Positions 1 to 9,424 of a DNA stretch of 64,000 bases are shown in pieces. The notes under the pieces were generated by a model that was not told where the DNA came from, searched no databases, and saw nothing but the letters and a program-made list of their open reading frames with translations. Where the stretch lies: contig JBBQCD010000014.1 of NCBI GenBank assembly GCA_038318385.1, forward strand, positions 15,875-79,874, in the 5' to 3' direction. The position numbers were made by a program, and so were the translations under genes. Position 1 is the first letter of the stretch. The number at the start of each line of letters is the position of its first letter. The DNA is from Schlegelella_A sp038318385. Its GTDB lineage: Bacteria > Pseudomonadota > Gammaproteobacteria > Burkholderiales > Burkholderiaceae_C.

Positions 1-291
1 CTCGAGGAGGAACGCCTGCGCGTCGCGCGGCTGCTCACGCTGGCCGTCGTCGCCCTGTTCCTGCTGTTCGTAGCCACGGTGCTCGTCGCGGCGTGGATCG
101 TGCTGCTGTTCGATCCCGCTTACCGCGTCACGGCCCTCGGTGTTCTCGGCGCGGTCTTTCTTGCAGCCGCCGCAGGGGCCGCGTGGCGGTGGCAGCGGCT
201 GGCCACGGCCGAGCACGCATTCCTGCAAGCCACGCTCGCCGAGTTGCGCCACGATGGGGGAGCGATCCGCGGCCACGGAGCCTTGCCATGA
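1..291 (+). CDS. YqjE-like phage-holin-family membrane protein (5' end missing)
   Basis: The frame is open from base 1, so the N-terminus lies outside the window. The visible 96 residues hold two hydrophobic helices (about residues 10-35 and 42-60), then a short basic and acidic tail. A two-helix integral membrane protein of this size fits the Phage_holin_3_6/YqjE family, a chromosomal family of small inner-membrane proteins that is normally not a lysis holin. Its stop overlaps the start of the next gene by an ATGA junction, the arrangement seen for yqjE-yqjK type pairs. Family assignment is by topology and context, not by a diagnostic motif. Confidence 0.55.
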   Translation, partial: LEEERLRVARLLTLAVVALFLLFVATVLVAAWIVLLFDPAYRVTALGVLGAVFLAAAAGAAWRWQRLATAEHAFLQATLAELRHDGGAIRGHGALP

Positions 292-596
292 GCGTCCCCT
301 TCCTGCCCTCGTCCTCGCGGTCGGCGCAGCTCGCGCTGCGTCGCGAACTGCTGGTCCAGAGCATCCGCGTGCAGCGCCTCCTGGTGCATGCCGAGATCGA
401 TGCGCTCGTCGCCGCTGCGAAGCCCGCCGCACTCGCTTCGCGGCTCGTCGACCAGGTTCGCGAGCATCCGGCGCTGGCCCTCCTCTCGGTTGCCGGCTTC
501 GCAGGCCTGCGCCGCATCGGCGTCGCCCGCTACGGCCCGCAGGTACTGGTCGCGTGGCGGGCCTGGAACGCAGCGCGCGCCTGGCTGAGGCGCTGA
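288..596 (+). CDS. YqjK-like small hypothetical protein
   Basis: This protein has 102 residues. It starts at the ATG that overlaps the previous stop (ATGA), which implies translational coupling. It is basic, with an Arg-rich amphipathic N-terminal half (about residues 15-60) and a short hydrophobic helix near residues 65-80, ending in an Arg-rich tail. I see no catalytic motif. Its size, its position after a YqjE-like gene and its single C-terminal helix suggest a YqjK-type partner protein. The function of this family is not established. Confidence 0.5.
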   Translation: MSVPFLPSSSRSAQLALRRELLVQSIRVQRLLVHAEIDALVAAAKPAALASRLVDQVREHPALALLSVAGFAGLRRIGVARYGPQVLVAWRAWNAARAWLRR

Positions 597-1015
597 ATCG
601 CCGCGCGAGGCTTGAGCGCAAAAGTTGCACGGCGACCTCACCCCCAGTCTCCGCAGGGGCCTCGCGACATCAGGGGATGCTGCTCGGCGGCGGGCCCGGC
701 CACCTGAGGACTCACGGCGCGATTCCCGTGCGGGTCTGGCGCTGAGACGATCAGAGGCCCGGCGAAGGGGAACTCCGCCCGCGACCGCGAGTCCGAGCCG
801 TCTGCCCCTATGATTCCGGGCCGGTCGAGGAGGCCGACGCTGGAAGGCGCTGCGCTCCGGGCGAGGCTTCCTCCAGGCCGCCCGGGAAGACGGCCTTCAC
901 CCCGCTCGATCGGGCCGCCCGCAAGGCACGACAATCCGACATTGCCCCGGCGGCACGCCGCGCCGGGAACGACCGGGGATGCGCCGACTTCGACGCGCAC
1001 CCTCCCCGGGCAACC
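597..1015 (+). other. 419-bp gap before the ccm operon, no gene seen
   Basis: No reading frame here has convincing coding character. The segment must carry the 5' region of the ccm operon, but I do not find a clear sigma-70 hexamer pair, and no A/T-rich patch stands out. I compared it by eye with cobalamin and TPP riboswitch cores because of GGGGAAC-like and CTGAGA-like strings, but the conserved box order is missing. Confidence 0.4.
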
Positions 1016-1644
<629 letters not shown>

Positions 1645-1648
<4 letters not shown>

Positions 1649-2310
1649 ACGCGCTCCTCGTCAGTCTGCATCGCGACCTCCTGCTCGCCGGACGGCGGCG
1701 CGCCGAGGTCCTGACCGCGCTGTTCTTCTTCGTCGTCGTGACGACGCTCTTTCCGCTCGGCATCGGCCCGGAGCCGGTGCTGCTGCACCGCGTCGGCCCG
1801 GGCGTGCTCTGGGTCGCCGCCCTGCTGGCGACGCTGCTCGGCCTGCCGCGCCTCTTCGCCGCCGACCATGCCGACGGCACGCTCGAGCAGATGGCGCTGT
1901 CGCCACAGTCCTTCATCCTGCAGATGGCCGGAAAGGTGGCTGCCCACTGGATCCTCAGCGGGCTCCCGCTGGTGCTGCTGGCGCCGCTGCTGGGACTGCA
2001 ATTCGGTCTCGATGGCGGCGAGCTCGGGGTCCTCACGCTGTCGCTGCTGATCGGCACGCCGCTGCTGAGCCTGATCGGTTCGATCGGCGCGGCGCTCACG
2101 GTGGGGGTGCGCGGCGGCGGGGTGCTGCTGTCGCTGCTGGTGCTTCCGCTCTTCATCCCCGCACTGGTCTTCGGCGCCGGCTCGGTGGAGGCGCAGGCCG
2201 CCGGCGTCGGCGTTTCCGGCCACCTGTCGGTGCTCGGCGCGATGCTCGCGCTGGCGCTGTTCTTCGCACCATGGGCGATGACCTCGTCGCTGCGGATCGC
2301 CCTGGAATGA
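1645..2310 (+). CDS. ccmB: Heme exporter membrane subunit CcmB
   Basis: A 221-residue integral membrane protein, matching the usual CcmB length of about 220. It has roughly six hydrophobic helices and a short cytoplasmic N-terminus. It is the permease partner of CcmA in the ABC complex that acts on holo-CcmE. I chose the GTG at 1645 because it overlaps the ccmA stop in a GTGA junction and gives the correct family length; longer upstream extension would run through ccmA. Its own stop overlaps the ccmC start. Confidence 0.93.
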
Positions 2311-3053
2311 CGATGGCTGCCACCCGCCTGCGCACCTTTCGCTACGCCTCGCCTGCGACGTTCTACCCGCTCGCCGGACGCCTGCAACCGCTCTTCATGG
2401 CGCTGGCGATCGGCCTGGCCGCGATCGGCCTGTGGATCGGCCTGTTTGTCGCACCCACCGACGCCCAGCAGGGCGAGGGCTACCGCATCATCTTCGTCCA
2501 TGTGCCGGCGAGCTGGATGTCGATGTTTCTCTACCTCGTGATGGCGTTCTGGGCCGGCGTCGGCCTGGCCTTCAACATCCGCCTGGCGGCGATGGCGGCC
2601 TCGGCGATCGCTCCGACCGGCGCGCTCTTCGCCTTCCTGTCGCTGGCCACGGGCTCGCTCTGGGGCAAGCCGATGTGGGGCGCCTGGTGGGTCTGGGATG
2701 CGCGGTTGACCTCCGAGCTGATCCTCTTCTTCCTCTACGTCGGCTTCATCGCGCTGCAGGCGGCGATCGACGAACCGCGGCGCGCCGACAAGGCCGGCGC
2801 GATCGTCGCCCTGGTCGGCGTCGTCAACGTGCCGATCATCTATTTCTCGGTGACGTGGTGGAACACGCTGCACCAGGGCGCCTCGGTGTCGATGACGAAG
2901 TCGCCGTCGATGGCGCAGACGATGCTCTGGGCGATGCTGCTGATGGCGCTGTCCTTCTGGATGTATTCGATCGCCGTCGCGCTGGCGCGACTGCGCAACA
3001 TCGTGCTCGAGCGCGAGAGTCAGTCCGAATGGGTGCGCCATGCAGTGGCATAG
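2307..3053 (+). CDS. ccmC: Heme handling protein CcmC
   Basis: A 248-residue, six-helix membrane protein that presents heme to CcmE in the periplasm. The diagnostic tryptophan-rich WWD motif (WGAWWVWDARLTSE) is near residues 124-137, and flanking periplasmic loops carry His residues that could be axial ligands. The ATG at 2307 overlaps the ccmB stop; an ATG two codons later is equally plausible and changes only the first two residues. It overlaps the next gene, ccmD, by 14 bases. Confidence 0.95.
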   Translation: MTMAATRLRTFRYASPATFYPLAGRLQPLFMALAIGLAAIGLWIGLFVAPTDAQQGEGYRIIFVHVPASWMSMFLYLVMAFWAGVGLAFNIRLAAMAASAIAPTGALFAFLSLATGSLWGKPMWGAWWVWDARLTSELILFFLYVGFIALQAAIDEPRRADKAGAIVALVGVVNVPIIYFSVTWWNTLHQGASVSMTKSPSMAQTMLWAMLLMALSFWMYSIAVALARLRNIVLERESQSEWVRHAVA

Positions 3054-3240
3054 CGCGTCCGAGTTCTTCGCGATGGGCGGTTACGCGCTCTATGTGTGGG
3101 GCAGCTTCGGACTGTGCGCTGTCGCCCTCGTCGCCGAACCTGTGCTGCTGCGCCGGCGGCGTCGCGAACTTGAGCAGGCGCTGCGCCGCCGCCGCGCCGC
3201 CGACGTGCGCGCCGCACGATCCCTGGAGCAAACCCCATGA
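3040..3240 (+). CDS. ccmD: Heme exporter protein CcmD
   Basis: This is a 66-residue protein with one transmembrane helix (about residues 14-35), followed by an Arg-rich cytoplasmic tail. That is the standard CcmD layout. In System I, CcmD stabilises the CcmABC-holoCcmE complex. It lies between ccmC and ccmE and overlaps both (14 and 4 bases), so it is translated as part of the operon. Identification is by position and topology because the family is short and variable. Confidence 0.85.
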   Translation: MQWHSASEFFAMGGYALYVWGSFGLCAVALVAEPVLLRRRRRELEQALRRRRAADVRAARSLEQTP

Positions 3241-3668
3241 AACCGCGGACCAAGCGTCTGGCCATCATCCTCGGTGGCGTCGCCACCCTCGGCGTCGCTG
3301 CTGCGCTGGTGCTCAACGCACTGAACAGCAACGTCGCCTTCTTCTTCACGCCGACCCAGGTCGAAGCCGGCGAGGCCCCGAAGGGTCGCGCCTTTCGCAT
3401 CGGCGGCCTGGTCAAGCCGGGGAGCCTCGAGCGCCAGCAGATGACCGTCAGCTTCGTCATCACCGACACCGTGCGCGACCTGCCGGTGAGCTACACCGGC
3501 ATCCTCCCGGACCTCTTCAAGGAAGGCAAGGGTGCCGTCGCCCAGGGCCACCTCGACGCGCAGGGCCGCTTCGTGGCGAGCGAAGTGCTGGCCAAGCACG
3601 ACGAGAACTACATGCCTCCCGAAGCCCAGCACGCCCTCGACAAGGCGAAGGGGAAGACCCAGCCATGA
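3237..3668 (+). CDS. ccmE: Heme chaperone CcmE
   Basis: A 143-residue periplasmic heme chaperone anchored by an N-terminal helix (about residues 8-28), followed by an OB-fold beta domain. The heme-binding signature AKHDENYMPPE is present; His121 is the residue that in this family bonds heme covalently, and the following Tyr is the usual non-covalent ligand. It receives heme from CcmC and passes it to CcmF. It starts inside the ccmD stop (ATGA) and ends inside the ccmF start (ATGA). Confidence 0.96.
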   Translation: MKPRTKRLAIILGGVATLGVAAALVLNALNSNVAFFFTPTQVEAGEAPKGRAFRIGGLVKPGSLERQQMTVSFVITDTVRDLPVSYTGILPDLFKEGKGAVAQGHLDAQGRFVASEVLAKHDENYMPPEAQHALDKAKGKTQP

Positions 3669-5608
3669 CACCCGAACTCGGCCACCTCGCGCTCATCCTC
3701 GCGCTCCTCGTCGCCCTCGTCCAGGGCATCCTGCCGATCCTCGGTGCGCACCGCGGCGATGCCGCCTGGATCGGCCTGGCACGACCGGCGGCACAGACCC
3801 AGTTCGTCCTCGTCGCCTTCGCGTTCGCCTGCCTGACGCTGGCCTTCCTCAACAACGACTTCTCCGTGCTCTACGTCGCCCAGCACTCCAATTCGAAGCT
3901 GCCGGAGATCTACCGCGCGGCTGCGGTCTGGGGCGGCCACGAAGGCTCGCTCCTGCTGTGGCTGCTGATGCTCAATGGCTGGACGCTGGCGGTGAGCTTG
4001 CTGTCGCGCCAGTTGCCGCAGGCGATGGTCGCGCGCGTGATCGGCGTGCTCGGCCTGGTCGCCACCGGCTTCCTGCTGTTCATCCTGCTGACGTCCAATC
4101 CGTTCGAGCGCCTGCTACCGGCTGCCGCCGACGGCAGCGACCTCAATCCGCTGTTGCAGGACCCGGGCCTGGTGTTCCATCCGCCGATGCTCTACATGGG
4201 CTACGTCGGGTTCTCTGTGGCGTTCGCGTTCGCGATCTCGGCGCTGCTGAGCGGGCGCCTCGACGCCGCCTGGGCGCGCTGGTCGCGACCGTGGACGACG
4301 GTCGCCTGGATCTTCCTGACGCTGGGCATCGCACTCGGCTCGTGGTGGGCGTACTACGAGCTGGGCTGGGGCGGCTGGTGGTTCTGGGACCCGGTGGAAA
4401 ACGCCTCCTTCATGCCGTGGCTGGTCGGCACGGCGCTGATCCACTCGCTCGCCGTCACCGAGAAGCGCGGCAGCTTCAAGAACTGGACGGTGCTGCTGGC
4501 GATCGGCGCGTTCTCGTTGTCGCTGCTCGGCACCTTCCTGGTCCGCTCGGGCGTGCTGACGTCGGTCCATGCCTTCGCGACCGATCCGCGCCGGGGAATC
4601 TTCATCCTCGCCTTCCTGGTCATCGTCATCGGCGGCTCGCTGGCCCTCTTCGCCTGGCGTGCGCCGAAGGTCGGCGTCGGCGGCAGCTTCGCGCTGCTGT
4701 CCCGGGAGACGCTGCTGCTCGTCAACAACGTCCTGCTGGTCGTCGCCGCCGGGTCGGTGCTGCTGGGCACGCTCTATCCGCTCTTCATCGACGCGCTCGG
4801 CCTCGGCAAGCTCTCGGTCGGGCCGCCCTACTTCAACTCGGTGTTCGTGCCGATCATGGTGCCGCTGCTGTTCCTGATCGCGGTCGGGCCGCTCGCGCGT
4901 TGGAAGCAGCTCGACGCCCGCGACATGATGCAGCGGCTGCGCGTGGCCGGCGTGATCGCGCTGGTCTCTGCCGCCGGATTGCCGTTCCTGCTCGGACGCT
5001 GGACGCCGCTGGTGGCGATGGGCATCCTGCTGGCGCTGTGGATCGCAGCGAGCACGCTGCTGCAGATCCGCGAGCGCCTCAAGTCGGGCATGCCGCCGAG
5101 CTCGTTCTGGGGCATGCACCTGGCCCACGTCGGGATCGCCGTCTTCGTCGTCGGCGTCACGCTGGTCAAGGGCTACGAGATCGAGAAGGACGTGCGGATG
5201 GCGTTCGGCGACACCGTGCAGATCGGCGACTACTCGCTGCGCCTGGTGACGGTCGGGGCGGTGCCGGGACCGAACTACGTGGCCCAGCGCGGCGAGGTCG
5301 AGCTGTCGAAGGACGGCAAGGTGCTGCGCACCCTGAATCCGGAAAAGCGCGCCTACTTCTCCTCGGAAATGCCGATGACGGAGACGGCGATCGACAGCAA
5401 CCTCGGGCGCGACATCTACGTCTCGCTCGGCGAGCGTCTCGCCGGGGGCAACGGCACCGAGTGGAGCGTGCGCGTCTACTACAAGCCCTTCGTGGTCTGG
5501 ATCTGGGGCGGCTGCGTGCTGATGGCCCTCGGCGGCGCACTCGCCGCCGCGGATCGGCGCTACCGCCTGAAGCGCCGCCAGCCGGTGCTGCAAGGCGCCC
5601 CCGCATGA
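3665..5608 (+). CDS. ccmF: Cytochrome c heme lyase subunit CcmF
   Basis: A 647-residue polytopic membrane protein, the normal CcmF length. The WWD-type motif GWGGWWFWDPVENASFMPW begins near residue 234, and the neighbouring conserved loop (EKRGSFKNW) is also intact. With CcmH and CcmI it ligates heme from holo-CcmE to the CXXCH motif of apocytochromes in the periplasm. The long periplasmic domain near the C-terminus ends in a last helix and a basic tail. The ATG at 3665 overlaps the ccmE stop. Confidence 0.96.
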   Translation: MTPELGHLALILALLVALVQGILPILGAHRGDAAWIGLARPAAQTQFVLVAFAFACLTLAFLNNDFSVLYVAQHSNSKLPEIYRAAAVWGGHEGSLLLWLLMLNGWTLAVSLLSRQLPQAMVARVIGVLGLVATGFLLFILLTSNPFERLLPAAADGSDLNPLLQDPGLVFHPPMLYMGYVGFSVAFAFAISALLSGRLDAAWARWSRPWTTVAWIFLTLGIALGSWWAYYELGWGGWWFWDPVENASFMPWLVGTALIHSLAVTEKRGSFKNWTVLLAIGAFSLSLLGTFLVRSGVLTSVHAFATDPRRGIFILAFLVIVIGGSLALFAWRAPKVGVGGSFALLSRETLLLVNNVLLVVAAGSVLLGTLYPLFIDALGLGKLSVGPPYFNSVFVPIMVPLLFLIAVGPLARWKQLDARDMMQRLRVAGVIALVSAAGLPFLLGRWTPLVAMGILLALWIAASTLLQIRERLKSGMPPSSFWGMHLAHVGIAVFVVGVTLVKGYEIEKDVRMAFGDTVQIGDYSLRLVTVGAVPGPNYVAQRGEVELSKDGKVLRTLNPEKRAYFSSEMPMTETAIDSNLGRDIYVSLGERLAGGNGTEWSVRVYYKPFVVWIWGGCVLMALGGALAAADRRYRLKRRQPVLQGAPA

Positions 5609-6150
5609 TGCGCTACGGGCGCTTCCTGATTCCGCTCGGGCTCTTCGTCGCCCTGGCGATCTTCCTCGGCGCGGGCCTGAACCGCGATCCGCACCAGCTG
5701 CCGTCGCCGCTGGTCGGCAAGTCGGCCCCCGCCTTCGACGTGCCCCGGCTCGCCGCCATCGACGGCGTCGACGCCGGACGCTTCGCTCCGGCCGACATGA
5801 AGGGCAAGGTCTGGCTGCTCAACGTCTGGGCCTCGTGGTGCGTGTCGTGCCGGGTCGAGCATCCGCTGCTGGTGGAGCTGGCGCGCAGCGGCGTCGTCCC
5901 GCTGGTCGGTCTCGACTACAAGGACACCCCCGCCGACGCGCGCCGCTGGCTCGCCGAACGCGGTGACCCGTACGTGCTGTCGGCAGTCGACGCCGATGGC
6001 CGCGTCGGCATCGACTATGGCGTCTACGGGGTCCCCGAGACCTATGTGATCGACAAGAACGGGACCATCCGCTACAAGCAGATCGGACCGGTCAGCGCCG
6101 ATGTGCTGCAGGAGACGATCCTGCCGCTGGTCAGGGAGCTGCAGAAATGA
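5605..6150 (+). CDS. ccmG: Periplasmic thioredoxin CcmG (DsbE)
   Basis: A 181-residue membrane-anchored thioredoxin-fold protein. An N-terminal helix (about residues 7-24) is followed by the redox motif WCVSC, with the cysteines near positions 79 and 82, and the cis-Pro loop region GVPETYVID. It keeps apocytochrome c cysteines (or CcmH) reduced for heme attachment. Two adjacent ATG codons (5605 and 5608) could start it; the first overlaps the ccmF stop and is preferred. It overlaps ccmH by an ATGA junction. Confidence 0.94.
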   Translation: MMRYGRFLIPLGLFVALAIFLGAGLNRDPHQLPSPLVGKSAPAFDVPRLAAIDGVDAGRFAPADMKGKVWLLNVWASWCVSCRVEHPLLVELARSGVVPLVGLDYKDTPADARRWLAERGDPYVLSAVDADGRVGIDYGVYGVPETYVIDKNGTIRYKQIGPVSADVLQETILPLVRELQK

Positions 6151-6638
6151 AGCACACGAGAAGCCGGGCGCTCGTCGAGATTGCCGCGATCTTCGCGCTG
6201 CTGATGCTCCTCTCGCTCGGCATGCGCAGCGCGCACGCCCGCGAGGCCGCGCCGCTCGCCAACGACGAGGCCGTCGAGCAGCGCCTGATCGGCATCGCCG
6301 ACGAACTGCGCTGTCTGGTCTGCCAGAACGAGTCGCTGGCCGGCTCCCGCGCCGATCTTGCCGAGGACCTGCGCCGCGAGATCCGGGTGCAGATCCGTGC
6401 CGGCAAGACCGATCCGCAGATCATCGATTTCCTCGTCAGCCGCTACGGCGACTTCGTGCGCTACCGTCCGCCGTTCAAGCCGACCACCTGGCTGCTGTGG
6501 ATCGGGCCGTTCGTGCTGCTCGTGCTCGGACTGGGCGCGCTCGCCTGGTACGTGCGGACACGGCCGCGTCCGCAAGGAGCGCTCAGCGCCGCTGAACAGG
6601 AGCAAGCCGCACGCCTCCTGGCAGGAGACCGAACGTGA
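6147..6638 (+). CDS. ccmH: Cytochrome c maturation protein CcmH
   Basis: A 163-residue protein with an N-terminal signal or anchor helix (about residues 8-30), the active-site motif LRCLVCQNESLAGS (cysteines near 56 and 59), a three-helix periplasmic bundle and a C-terminal membrane helix (about 113-135). This is the short CcmH form; the TPR part is the separate ccmI gene downstream. It handles apocytochrome thiols within the CcmFHI heme lyase. A 59-base gap separates it from ccmI. Confidence 0.94.
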   Translation: MKHTRSRALVEIAAIFALLMLLSLGMRSAHAREAAPLANDEAVEQRLIGIADELRCLVCQNESLAGSRADLAEDLRREIRVQIRAGKTDPQIIDFLVSRYGDFVRYRPPFKPTTWLLWIGPFVLLVLGLGALAWYVRTRPRPQGALSAAEQEQAARLLAGDRT

Positions 6639-6697
6639 TGACCGCGCATTGCCAATGGTCGTCGTCGCGCCGGCGCGGCCGGCCCCCGGAGTCCTGA

Positions 6698-7978
6698 ATG
6701 GGCTTGTTCCTCTTTGCCGCGATCGCCCTGATCGTCATCACGGTGCTGTTGCTGCTGCGCCCGTGGAGATCGGGCCGTGCGGCGGCCGACGCGACGACGA
6801 CCCGGGACCTGAACACGCGCGTCTACCGCGACCAGCTCGCCGAGCTGGATCGCGACCTCGCGATCGGTACGCTGGCACCGGCCGATCACGAGCCAGCCCG
6901 CGCCGATCTGCAGCGCCGGCTTCTCGAGGACGCCACGCAGGTCGAGGCCAGCGACGCGGCACCCGGTACGCGGCGCACGTCGCTCGTGCTGGCGATCGCC
7001 TTGCCGGTCGCCGCCGCCGGCCTCTACGCGTTTCTCGGGGCCCCAGTCGCACTCCTCCCGCAGGCGCCGCCACCGGCCGCCGGCGCGCCGACGGCGCAGC
7101 AGGTCGAGCAGATGGTGGCCGGCCTCGCCGCACGCCTCGAGAAGAATCCCGACGATCCCAAGGGCTGGTCGATCCTCGCCCGCTCTTACCACGCGATGGG
7201 CCGCTTCGCCGAAGCCGAGGCGGCATTCGGGCGCATCGGACCCGCCCTGGACAGCGATCCGCTGTTGCTGGCCGACTACGCCGACACCCTGGCCGAGCGC
7301 GCCGGCGGCAAGCTCGAGGGCCGCCCGCTCGAACTCGTGCAGGCTGCGCTGCGGCTGGACCCGGACAACGGCATGGCGCTTTCGCTGGCCGCCACCGCCG
7401 CGTACCAGCGTCAGGACTTTGCCCAGGCCGCGATCTACTGGCAGCGCCTCTTGCCGAGACTGCCCCCGGATTCGGAAGAAGCGAAGTGGCTGCGGACAAC
7501 GCTCGCCAGCATCGCCGCGCCGGGCGGACCGATGGCGCCGCCGGGCGCGGCCGCATCGGCATCGACCGCCGCGCCCCCGGCTGCAATCACCGCGACGCCG
7601 GGAAGCCCCCCCTCCGCCCAGGCCCATGCCGGGGCGACGTCGGTGAGCGGAACGGTGACGCTCGCGCCCCAGCTCCTCGATTCCGTCCGTCCCGGCGACA
7701 CGGTGTTCGTCTTCGCCCGCGCCGTCGACGGCAACCGCATGCCGCTGGCGGTGCAGCGCGCCCGAGTCGCCGATCTGCCGCTGAAGTTCAAGCTCGATGA
7801 TTCGATGGCGATGAGCCCGCAGAGCAGGATCTCCGATGCCGGCGCCGTGCGCATCGAGGCACGCGTCTCGCGCAGCGGCAACGCCACGCCGGAGTCCGGC
7901 GATCCGTTCGGCAGCAGCGCCCCGGTCAAGCCGGGAGCCAAGGGGGTCGACCTGAAGATCGACCAGATCCGGCCTTGA
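6698..7978 (+). CDS. ccmI: Cytochrome c biogenesis TPR protein CcmI (CycH)
   Basis: A 426-residue protein with an N-terminal helix (about 2-20), a cytoplasmic loop containing the conserved YRDQLAELDRD leucine-zipper-like segment, a second helix near 92-110 and a periplasmic part with tetratricopeptide-like repeats (about 130-260). A Pro/Ala linker and a C-terminal beta-rich domain follow. CcmI binds the C-terminus of apocytochrome c and delivers it to the CcmFH lyase. It completes the ccmABCDEFGHI set and is followed 16 bases later by trxC. Confidence 0.9.
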   Translation: MGLFLFAAIALIVITVLLLLRPWRSGRAAADATTTRDLNTRVYRDQLAELDRDLAIGTLAPADHEPARADLQRRLLEDATQVEASDAAPGTRRTSLVLAIALPVAAAGLYAFLGAPVALLPQAPPPAAGAPTAQQVEQMVAGLAARLEKNPDDPKGWSILARSYHAMGRFAEAEAAFGRIGPALDSDPLLLADYADTLAERAGGKLEGRPLELVQAALRLDPDNGMALSLAATAAYQRQDFAQAAIYWQRLLPRLPPDSEEAKWLRTTLASIAAPGGPMAPPGAAASASTAAPPAAITATPGSPPSAQAHAGATSVSGTVTLAPQLLDSVRPGDTVFVFARAVDGNRMPLAVQRARVADLPLKFKLDDSMAMSPQSRISDAGAVRIEARVSRSGNATPESGDPFGSSAPVKPGAKGVDLKIDQIRP

Positions 7979-7994
7979 ACCAAGGGAGATTCCG

Positions 7995-8417
7995 ATGCAA
8001 CTCGTCTGCCCCGCGTGCGCGCGCAAGAACCGCGTTCCCGACGACCGCCTGAGCGAGGATCCGCACTGCGGCAGTTGCGGCGCCGCGCTGATGCCGAAGG
8101 CGCCAGTGGCACTGGACGATGCCTCGTTCGACCGCTACGTCCAGGGCACTGAAATGCCGGTCGTCGTCGACTGCTGGGCCGAATGGTGCGGCCCTTGCAA
8201 GGCGATGGCGCCGCAGTTCGAAGCCGCCGCCGTGCAATTGCCGGAGGTCCGCTTTGCCAAGCTCGATACCGAAGCGGCGCCGCAGATCGGATCGCGCCAC
8301 GCGATCCGCAGCATTCCGACCCTGCTGTTGTTCCGCGGGGGCCGCGAGGTCGCCAGACGAGCCGGCGCCATGCCGGCATCGGCCATCGTCGACTGGGTGC
8401 GCAGCGAGCTGGCTTGA
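7995..8417 (+). CDS. trxC: Thioredoxin 2 with zinc ribbon (TrxC)
   Basis: A 140-residue thioredoxin. The N-terminal zinc ribbon that marks thioredoxin 2 is present (CPAC at residues 5-8 and CGSC at 25-28). The thioredoxin domain carries the active-site WCGPC (cysteines 65 and 68) and the cis-Pro loop SIPTLLLF. In Enterobacteria trxC is an OxyR target; that control is not visible here. The gene has a good ribosome site (AAGGGAG) and begins 16 bases after ccmI, so it is probably co-transcribed with the cytochrome c maturation genes. That fits a shared role in thiol chemistry, although TrxC is cytoplasmic. Confidence 0.93.
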   Translation: MQLVCPACARKNRVPDDRLSEDPHCGSCGAALMPKAPVALDDASFDRYVQGTEMPVVVDCWAEWCGPCKAMAPQFEAAAVQLPEVRFAKLDTEAAPQIGSRHAIRSIPTLLLFRGGREVARRAGAMPASAIVDWVRSELA

Positions 8418-8503
8418 CCCGCCGAAAGCGGCCGACAGCCCTATCGGTCGCGCTCGCTCCGAAACGCAGCGCCCCATCGTCCGCGGGGCGAAACGTCCCG
8501 CCG

Positions 8504-9346
8504 TCAATGCGACAGCAGCACCGGGATCGTCATGTGCGTCAGCAGCGTCCGCGTGACGCCGCCGAGGACGAGTTCGTGCAGGCGCGAATGTCCATAGCCG
8601 CCACTCACGATCAGATCGGCACCGAGTTCGCCTGCACGCGCCAGCAGCCGCCGTCCGATGCCCGAGTTCGCGGCTTCCTGGTGCTGTTCGAACTCGACCT
8701 CGTGACGCAGCATCCAGCGGTGCAGCTGGTCGAGCTGCGAACGCGACACATGCAGGTTGTCGGCGGGACGTTCCAGGCAGACCAGATGGACGCGCCGCGC
8801 CCTATGCAGGATCGGCAGCGCATCGTGGACCGCACGCGCCGATTCCCGCGTATTCTTCCACGCGACCATCACCGTGGCGCCCACCGCATCGAAGTCGCCA
8901 CTCGACGGCACGACGAGCACTGGGCGGCCGACCTGCATGAGCGCCCGCTGCACCAGGTCGCGCTCCTCGGCATCGAGCGGCGCGTCGGGGCTGCACTGGC
9001 CGAGCACCACGAGGTCCGCGTGGCGCCCCAGGGCGACCAGCGCTTCGAGGGCGGCGGCCGCGTCCCAGCGGCGTTCGATCGACTCGACGCCACGGGCGAC
9101 GGCAGCGCGCTCGAAGGCCTCCAGGAGCACCGATGTCTCCCGGGCCATCCGGGCACGGGCAAGGTCGAGGAAGTCGGGGGTGGCCGCCAGCGCGGCCGCC
9201 ATCCGCGGTTGCGGTTCGACGACGGCAGCAGCGGCCAGCCCGATCAGGTGGGCGCCGTGGGTGCGAGCCAGGCCTGCCGCCAGATCGATGCGCGTGGCGC
9301 AGCGCCGGGAGGCATCGACATGGACGAGGATGCTTCGATAGCTCAT
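8504..9346 (-). CDS. Tandem-domain universal stress protein
   Basis: A 280-residue protein with two Usp domains. The C-terminal domain has the nucleotide-binding motif GGYGHSRLHELVLGG followed by TRTLL, which fits the G-2x-G-9x-G-(S/T) pattern of ATP-binding UspA proteins. The N-terminal domain starts with YRSILVHVDAS. Tandem Usp proteins of this kind are commonly induced under low oxygen or stationary phase. The gene is divergent from an almost equally sized usp at 9516, and two FNR-like boxes lie between them. Confidence 0.88.
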   Translation of the reverse strand: MSYRSILVHVDASRRCATRIDLAAGLARTHGAHLIGLAAAAVVEPQPRMAAALAATPDFLDLARARMARETSVLLEAFERAAVARGVESIERRWDAAAALEALVALGRHADLVVLGQCSPDAPLDAEERDLVQRALMQVGRPVLVVPSSGDFDAVGATVMVAWKNTRESARAVHDALPILHRARRVHLVCLERPADNLHVSRSQLDQLHRWMLRHEVEFEQHQEAANSGIGRRLLARAGELGADLIVSGGYGHSRLHELVLGGVTRTLLTHMTIPVLLSH

Positions 9347-9396
9347 GGTCGGGCAACGGAGAGATTGCAGTCTGCGCCCGCCGATGCGAGCCGGGC

Positions 9397-9410
9397 CTGA
9401 CCGCCATCAA
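9397..9410. promoter_or_regulatory. FNR/ANR-like box, upstream of the minus-strand usp
   Basis: CTGAC-CGCC-ATCAA matches the FNR consensus TTGAY-N4-RTCAA in nine of ten positions. Its centre is about 57 bases before the start codon of the minus-strand usp gene. I see no good -10 element at the ideal distance on that strand, so its use is less certain than for the second box. Confidence 0.5.
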
Positions 9411-9424
9411 GTCCGGCAGCGGTG

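Noticed and set aside
597..1015. Possible riboswitch before ccmA
   Set aside because: GGGGAAC and CTGAGA strings are present, but the ordered conserved boxes of cobalamin or TPP riboswitches are missing.
4115..5593. Long minus-strand open frame opposite ccmF
   Set aside because: His/Asp/Arg-rich shadow of a clearly real membrane protein gene.
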